6,873 nt of DNA. Origin: Chryseobacterium gleum. Lineage in GTDB: Bacteria; Bacteroidota; Bacteroidia; Flavobacteriales_D; Sanyastnellaceae. Location of the stretch: assembly GCA_945883885.1 (NCBI GenBank), contig CAMCYM010000091.1:1-6873 (forward strand). The letters are read 5' to 3'. The position numbers were made by a program, and so were the translations under genes. The notes under the pieces were generated by a model that ran no database searches, was not told the origin of the DNA, and was given only the letters and a program-made list of their open reading frames with translations. Of the stretch, positions 1 through 4,239 are shown piece after piece. Positions within the stretch are counted from its first letter, which is position 1. The number at the start of each line of letters is the position of its first letter.

Positions 1-855
1 CTGCCGGTGCTGAGTGCGCACCCGGCCATCAACCGGCAGTTTCCGGTCGTGCTCGATGCCGGCACGACGGCATTTGGCGGCCCCATCTTGCTCGTTTCCA
101 GCCACCTCAAGTGCTGCGGAGGCACGTCGAACGAAGCCACACGGCAAGCACAAGCCGACGAATTCATGGCCTTTCTCCGCAACAGCCGTACCCCGGGAAA
201 CTCCCCTTCGCTGCCCGCGACCACGCCCGTGCTGTACGGCGGCGACCTCAACCTCGTAGGCCTCGCCCAACCGATGCGGACGCTCACCTCCGGCGACCTT
301 GTCAACAATGCCACCTACGGGCCCGACTTTGCCCCCGATGCCGATGGCACGGCATTCACTGAATTTCCCTTGACACTCAGTGATTTCCCGGCCGACTACA
401 CGTGGGAAAACGCTTCCGGACAGTTCATTCCCGGCAAACTGGACATCGTGGTGGTGTCCGATGCCACTGTACAGCCGTTGCGCGGGTTCGCGCTGCACAC
501 GGGCAAGATGTCCTCCGAACGGCTGAGCCAGTGGGGCCTGCTCGCGGGGGACACGGAAGCGGCTTCGGACCACGTGCCCGTGGTGGTGGACGTGGCGCCG
601 ACCGGCCCTGTTCCGCCTGCTGGCACCGGGAACTACGGCGGTCCAGACTCCGATGGAGACGGGCTCAGCGATGCACTTGAGGTCAGTGTCTTCGGGACGA
701 ATCCCTTCGCAGCAGACAGTGATGGAGACGGAGTTTCAGATCCACTTGAACTTTGCGATGGCCCGACCCCGTGCTTGGGCGATCTCAACAGCGACGCCGT
801 GGTATCGATTGCCGACCTTCTCTTGTTGCTTGGGACGTTCGGGGCTCCGTGTTGA
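1..855 (+). CDS. Secreted endonuclease/exonuclease/phosphatase family protein, C-terminal part, with calcium-binding tail
   Basis: The frame is open from base 1 and stops at TGA 853-855. The start and the N-terminal half of the domain lie upstream. Of the 284 visible residues, about 1-198 form the second half of an EEP (DNase I-like) fold. The usual signatures are present in order: a strand ending SSHLK (His 35), GDLN (81-84), KLDIVVVSD (146-154) and SDHVPVVVDV (189-198). In this family the GDxN and SDH residues hold the metal and catalyse phosphodiester or phosphomonoester cleavage. After a Pro/Gly linker come two thrombospondin-3-like DSDGDG loops (216 and 239) and a dockerin-like half repeat that runs to the end. 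The acidic calcium loops suggest an extracellular protein. There is no T9SS sorting domain. Family assignment is firm; the substrate (DNA, RNA, phospholipid or sugar phosphate) is not determined. The GTG at base 7 is internal, not the start. Confidence 0.88.
   Translation: MPVLSAHPAINRQFPVVLDAGTTAFGGPILLVSSHLKCCGGTSNEATRQAQADEFMAFLRNSRTPGNSPSLPATTPVLYGGDLNLVGLAQPMRTLTSGDLVNNATYGPDFAPDADGTAFTEFPLTLSDFPADYTWENASGQFIPGKLDIVVVSDATVQPLRGFALHTGKMSSERLSQWGLLAGDTEAASDHVPVVVDVAPTGPVPPAGTGNYGGPDSDGDGLSDALEVSVFGTNPFAADSDGDGVSDPLELCDGPTPCLGDLNSDAVVSIADLLLLLGTFGAPC
646..750 (+). repeat. Two thrombospondin-type-3-like calcium repeats
   Basis: Two DSDGDG(L/V)SD loops, starting at bases 646 and 715, are 23 residues apart in the first gene. 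The 11 bases GATGGAGACGG are identical in both copies (652-662 and 721-731). Such acidic loops bind calcium and are common in the stalks and linkers of secreted Bacteroidota proteins. Here they separate the catalytic domain from the C-terminal EF-hand. Confidence 0.8.
778..852 (+). other. Dockerin-like EF-hand tail at the C-terminus
   Basis: The last 25 residues start GDLNSDAVVSIADLLLLLG. The pattern D-x-N-x-D with a further Asp at loop position 12, followed by a Leu-rich helix, is that of one half of a type I dockerin. The usual Gly at loop position 6 is Ala here. A complete dockerin has two such loops; only one is present, so cellulosome-type docking should not be assumed. The tail may instead be a calcium-stabilised terminal cap or a sorting/anchoring tag. 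Confidence 0.65.
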
Positions 856-862
856 CGGGGGG

Positions 863-3800
863 TCAGCGCTCGACCACCACCCGCACCGTGCCCAGTCCGG
901 CAGCGGTTTCTACGCGGACCGCATACAGTCCGGCCGGCAGGGCTGAAAAGTCCAGCGTTCCGGCGACCGGCTCGCCTGCCGGGACTTGCCGCAGCACCGA
1001 CCGACCGACCGCATCGAAGAGCTCGAAGGACTGCACCGGCACTTCGCTCACATACGACCATGTATCGGACACCGGGTTAGGCCCGGAACGGAACTCGAAG
1101 TCCCGCTCCTCCACCGAAGTCACGAGCACTGTCACTGTGGTTACCGCTTGGTCCGAACAGTTTCCGTCTGTGCTCGACGCCGTCAGGGTGAGGGTGAAGG
1201 TTCCCGCGGCCGGATACGTGTAGTTCGGCGTCTCCTCTTGGCTGTTCGCGCCGTTTCCGAAGCTCCAGAAGTAATTCCCTGCGCCCGTGCTCAGGTTGTC
1301 CAACGGAATGGGCCCGTCCCCCGAATTCCAAGGTGACTCGACGACAAAGGCGGCTTGGACGGGCTCCGTCAAATCGTCCGAACCGCGCGGCGAGATCCGG
1401 TAGCCTGAGAAATACGGCTGATCGAAGTCGCGCTGGTCGGCGATGCCGGTGACCCCGAACACTCCCACTGGAGCGGGAAGCCCGAACAAGTCCGTGTTCG
1501 CGTCGATGCGCATGCGGTACTGGTTCGAGCCTGTGGTGATATCCACATCGAAACTCGGCGGCTGGTTCGTCCATTGCGACGGGTTGACGAGTTCTACGCA
1601 CTTCAGGTACACCACTTGGGACTCGGTGGATTCGTTGAGTACCTGCGTGAAGGCAGGCTCTTGGGTGGAAAAGCCGGAGCCTTCGAAAAGGAGCGTGTCG
1701 GCGATGATTTGGGTCAACCCAGCGAACTGGCTGATGACGCCGCGGATCCGCACGCTGTCGCCGGCGTTCACTTCCGTGTAGCCGAAGTCGGACACCGGAC
1801 TGAACACGTTGATCCCGCCGGTGGCATCGATCAATGTGAATTGAAAAGCGGACGGATAGTCGTTCCAGCCGTGCACGATGCCGCGCAGCTCACACGCGAC
1901 ATTCAGTGAATCCGTGATGCCCGTCACCGGATGCACCGTCCGAACGTCTGCGATGTCGTACACCGGGTACATCAGGTCCGACGGCAAAATGTGCACCGTC
2001 ACCTCGGAAATGGCGAGCACCACGTCGCCCGACACCACGGTCAGCCCGAGCACCACGTCCTCCTGGAGCTCCGCTTCCTCGTCGTCCACCGGGGCGAAGG
2101 TGAACACTTGGTCATTCAACAACCCGGTCGGGAAGGCAAGGGACAGGGGGAACACACTCGGAAAGTCAACGCCCAGGGTAGCATCTCCTCCGAGCACCTC
2201 GACGTGGATTTCGGCGTCCTGCAAGGGGAATGCCACTTGCACCGCCACGCTCACGCCCGAGCCTTCTGACACGAAGAGTTCCGGAGCGGCAAACCCGATC
2301 TGCATCGACGGGAATCCATCGCACGAAGCCGTATGCCAGCCGATGAAATCGAACGTGTCCGGGGGGTACACGTCCCACTGGTTCGTTCCGATGGCCCAAT
2401 CGTCCGTGCCCGTGTTGACGTTTGCTTTCCGCACGAGCGTGTTCTCCGACATCGCCCCTTCGCCGCCGGAGACGCTGAAGGAGTCGCCGGGGTCCGGTCC
2501 GATTTCGCCCATTTGGTCCACGACCACGTCCCCGTGCAGCAACCGGATCACGTCGTTCCCGTTGAACCAGGTCGCCTGGCTGGTGATGTCGCTCATTTGG
2601 AGCAGGTACGGCACGGCCTGCGAGTTCACGAGCACGAAGACTTCACCGGGCATCAGGGTCCCAGAAAGGGCCTGGGAATTCGTCGGCGATGTGGCCCCGT
2701 TGTTCCAGGTTTCCACCGTGTACTGGGCCAAATCGACCGGCAGCGCGGTGGGATTGTACAACTCGATCGCCTTGTTGTTGCTGTTCCCCTCGAGGTACTC
2801 TGAAATGAAAATCTCCGTACAAAAGCTGCCGCTGGGGCAATCGAGGATGTTCACTTCGAGGAAGGTGGAACTGAGGCTGTCGCATTCTACCCCTGCGATG
2901 TCCACAACCGGCTCCCCGGGAAGCAACGTGCTTTCCACGAATCCCCCGAGGGCACTTACGCCCCACACGTGCCACGTGCCTGTCGCCCCGAGCGTGTTGA
3001 AATCGAAGTGGGGGACTTCGCTCACGGCCACAATGGACCCCGCCACGTCCGCGACCACAAACCGGTACGTAGCCTCCACCGCTTCCGACGTATATCCGAA
3101 GGGAATCACCGCATTCTCAAATCCCAGACACCCGTTGATTTCCGGCGTGCCTGCGGCGTCAGTCAACACCCCCCCGTCACAAGCCGGCGCCTCGCACGTC
3201 ACGCCGAGGAAGCTCACCGCGTTGTACGACACGGAGACACACCCCGTCCCAGAAATCCCACTGAACGGCTGTCCCGGCTGCACCGTGGCGGCGTCGAGCG
3301 GATTTTCATGCGACACGGCCCACACCTCGAACAACACATCGCCCAACCCCGCCACATTCACCGCCAAATCCCCGTCGGTCGCGACGATCAATCCTGTCTG
3401 AGCATCCACAAGCACCAGCGTACGAAGGGCCCCTGGAACCGAGGTGGTGTGAATGAAATCCACCTGCACGAGCGTCGCGTCGGTGCACACCGTCTCAAGG
3501 CTGGGATTCGCCGGGGCAAGTGCCCCACCGTCGCACATCAGCACATTCGAATACCCCGGCGTAGGGGCCTGTTGCACAAAGGATCCGGTCGCGAAAGGGG
3601 GTCCTCCATTCGGAATCCGGGCACATGCATGGAAGTTCGGAAGTCCGCCCGCCGATTCGTTCACCTGCACGGCGCCGGGTGTCAAGGTGTTCAGCAGTGC
3701 GGCGTCCAGCGGCGAATTCGTCCCGTACACCACCGCGTCGAGGAGGTCCTCGTTGAGCAGTGCGGTGCCGTTCGGGAACGCCGCGGCCGGCATGGCGAAC

Positions 3801-4126
3801 AGCGCGATGGCGTCCGTGCCGGGCTGCAAGAAGTTGCCCCCCGGAATGACTACATCCGCAGCCGCAATCTCCGGCCCACCGACCACGAAGAACCCTTCCG
3901 CATCCAGCGCATACCCATCCAGCGCGATGGTCCTGTAGCTCAGGTCATTGAGTCCATTGTACAACACGATGCAATGGCCGTCGAGCACGAAGTTCGCCGG
4001 GCCCACCAGTTCGATGAACTCCGCCGGATCGATGCCCGGATTCTCCACGTCGAACTCGTTGATAACCACTTGGGCGGTGCCGAGAGCGGGGACCGCAAGG
4101 AGGAAAAAGGGAAGCAGGAAGCGCAT
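863..4126 (-). CDS. T9SS-exported lamin-tail / Calx-beta / OB-fold / PKD multidomain protein
   Basis: Complete, 1087 residues. I chose the ATG at 4126-4124 because it begins a clear signal peptide (MRFLLPFFLLAVPALGTAQ). An in-frame ATG at 4180 would add 18 unrelated residues and would place the predicted promoter inside the gene. Domains in order: lamin-tail domain 19-195 (INEFD...EFIEL); two copies of a cysteine-framed module, 198-315 and 316-435; second lamin-tail domain 436-602 (FISEYLEGNSNNKAIELYNP); Calx-beta-like 608-715; OB-fold-like region 720-920 of the kind seen in secreted nucleases; PKD 923-1000 (FWSFGNG...YPAAGTFTLTLTA); T9SS type A sorting domain 1008-1087. It should cross the inner membrane by Sec and the outer membrane by T9SS. 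No EEP or other catalytic domain is visible, so a binding or accessory role, perhaps with extracellular DNA, is an inference. It is convergent with the nuclease gene and divergent from the PKD/Ig gene. Confidence 0.93.
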   Translation of the reverse strand: MRFLLPFFLLAVPALGTAQVVINEFDVENPGIDPAEFIELVGPANFVLDGHCIVLYNGLNDLSYRTIALDGYALDAEGFFVVGGPEIAAADVVIPGGNFLQPGTDAIALFAMPAAAFPNGTALLNEDLLDAVVYGTNSPLDAALLNTLTPGAVQVNESAGGLPNFHACARIPNGGPPFATGSFVQQAPTPGYSNVLMCDGGALAPANPSLETVCTDATLVQVDFIHTTSVPGALRTLVLVDAQTGLIVATDGDLAVNVAGLGDVLFEVWAVSHENPLDAATVQPGQPFSGISGTGCVSVSYNAVSFLGVTCEAPACDGGVLTDAAGTPEINGCLGFENAVIPFGYTSEAVEATYRFVVADVAGSIVAVSEVPHFDFNTLGATGTWHVWGVSALGGFVESTLLPGEPVVDIAGVECDSLSSTFLEVNILDCPSGSFCTEIFISEYLEGNSNNKAIELYNPTALPVDLAQYTVETWNNGATSPTNSQALSGTLMPGEVFVLVNSQAVPYLLQMSDITSQATWFNGNDVIRLLHGDVVVDQMGEIGPDPGDSFSVSGGEGAMSENTLVRKANVNTGTDDWAIGTNQWDVYPPDTFDFIGWHTASCDGFPSMQIGFAAPELFVSEGSGVSVAVQVAFPLQDAEIHVEVLGGDATLGVDFPSVFPLSLAFPTGLLNDQVFTFAPVDDEEAELQEDVVLGLTVVSGDVVLAISEVTVHILPSDLMYPVYDIADVRTVHPVTGITDSLNVACELRGIVHGWNDYPSAFQFTLIDATGGINVFSPVSDFGYTEVNAGDSVRIRGVISQFAGLTQIIADTLLFEGSGFSTQEPAFTQVLNESTESQVVYLKCVELVNPSQWTNQPPSFDVDITTGSNQYRMRIDANTDLFGLPAPVGVFGVTGIADQRDFDQPYFSGYRISPRGSDDLTEPVQAAFVVESPWNSGDGPIPLDNLSTGAGNYFWSFGNGANSQEETPNYTYPAAGTFTLTLTASSTDGNCSDQAVTTVTVLVTSVEERDFEFRSGPNPVSDTWSYVSEVPVQSFELFDAVGRSVLRQVPAGEPVAGTLDFSALPAGLYAVRVETAAGLGTVRVVVER
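866..1105 (-). other. T9SS type A C-terminal sorting domain
   Basis: Residues 1008-1087 of the minus-strand protein show the standard pattern: GPNPVSD, then an FELFDAVGRSVL strand, then LDFSALPAGLYAVRVET, then a final strand VRVVVER. In Bacteroidota this domain directs export across the outer membrane by the type IX system. It is normally removed on arrival, with attachment of the cargo to the surface or release. It is the strongest taxonomic clue in the window. Confidence 0.92.
2822..3535 (-). repeat. Tandem pair of ~118-residue cysteine-framed domains
   Basis: In the minus-strand protein, residues 198-315 and 316-435 are two diverged copies of one module. Each begins CDGG. Cysteines fall at 198/214/296/311 and 316/333/415/430, giving spacings of 16/82/15 and 17/82/15. 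A VWxVS motif has its Trp exactly 27 residues before the third cysteine in both copies (269 and 388), and a pGqP/pGeP turn precedes that cysteine. The modules link the two lamin-tail domains. They resemble, from memory, GGxL...C repeats seen in other large Bacteroidota surface proteins, but I cannot name a family. Confidence 0.8.
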
Positions 4127-4141
4127 GTGCAGGTGTTCCGT

Positions 4142-4149
4142 GGGGGGGG
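4142..4149. repeat. G8/C8 homopolymer in the 5' leader of the minus-strand gene
   Basis: Eight consecutive G on the plus strand (C on the minus strand) lie between the -7 promoter-like element (4151-4158) and the ATG at 4126, about where transcription should begin. Tracts of this kind can vary in length by slippage. The tract is non-coding with the start chosen here. Confidence 0.9.
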
Positions 4150-4150
4150 C

Positions 4151-4158
4151 CAAAGGTA
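4151..4158 (-). promoter_or_regulatory. Predicted Bacteroidota -7 element of the minus-strand gene
   Basis: On the minus strand this reads TACCTTTG, an exact match to the Bacteroidota housekeeping -7 consensus TAnnTTTG. Transcription would start a few bases downstream, leaving a leader of about 20 bases before the ATG at 4126. I find no matching -33 TTTG at the usual distance (about 19-21 bases), so the site is supported by one half of the promoter only. Confidence 0.45.
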
Positions 4159-4209
4159 CACCACGCCCTTTGCCGCACATCCCGACGCGTAAATCCTTGA
4201 GAAATTGTC

Positions 4210-4217
4210 TATTTTAG
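4210..4217 (+). promoter_or_regulatory. Weak candidate -7 element of the plus-strand PKD/Ig gene
   Basis: TATTTTAG matches five of the six fixed positions of TAnnTTTG and lies 22 bases before the ATG at 4240, giving a short leader like that of the divergent gene. No good -33 element is seen. The AT-rich patch at 4190-4220 stands out in GC-rich surroundings, which supports some promoter in this region. No Shine-Dalgarno sequence precedes the ATG, as is common in Bacteroidota. Confidence 0.3.
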
Positions 4218-4239
4218 CTTCAGCCAAATCTGCTTCACC

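Noticed and set aside
861..875. Possible inverted repeat GGTC...GACC around AGCGCT as a terminator between the convergent genes
   Set aside because: The outer stem is only 4 bp, the inner palindrome leaves no loop, and no T tract follows on either strand.
1878..3401. 507-codon open frame on the plus strand, opposite the lamin-tail gene
   Set aside because: Its translation is low-complexity Ser/Thr/Pro-rich with no domain or signal peptide, and it lies wholly antisense to a gene with clear domains. GC-rich DNA leaves such shadow frames open.
4127..4180. Longer start for the minus-strand gene at the in-frame ATG 4180-4178
   Set aside because: It would put 18 residues without secretory character ahead of a clear signal peptide and would place the TAnnTTTG element and the C8 tract inside the coding region.
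2969..4192. 407-codon plus-strand open frame, His/Arg-rich
   Set aside because: It is antisense to well-supported lamin-tail and cysteine-framed modules and has the basic, repetitive composition of a GC-rich shadow frame.
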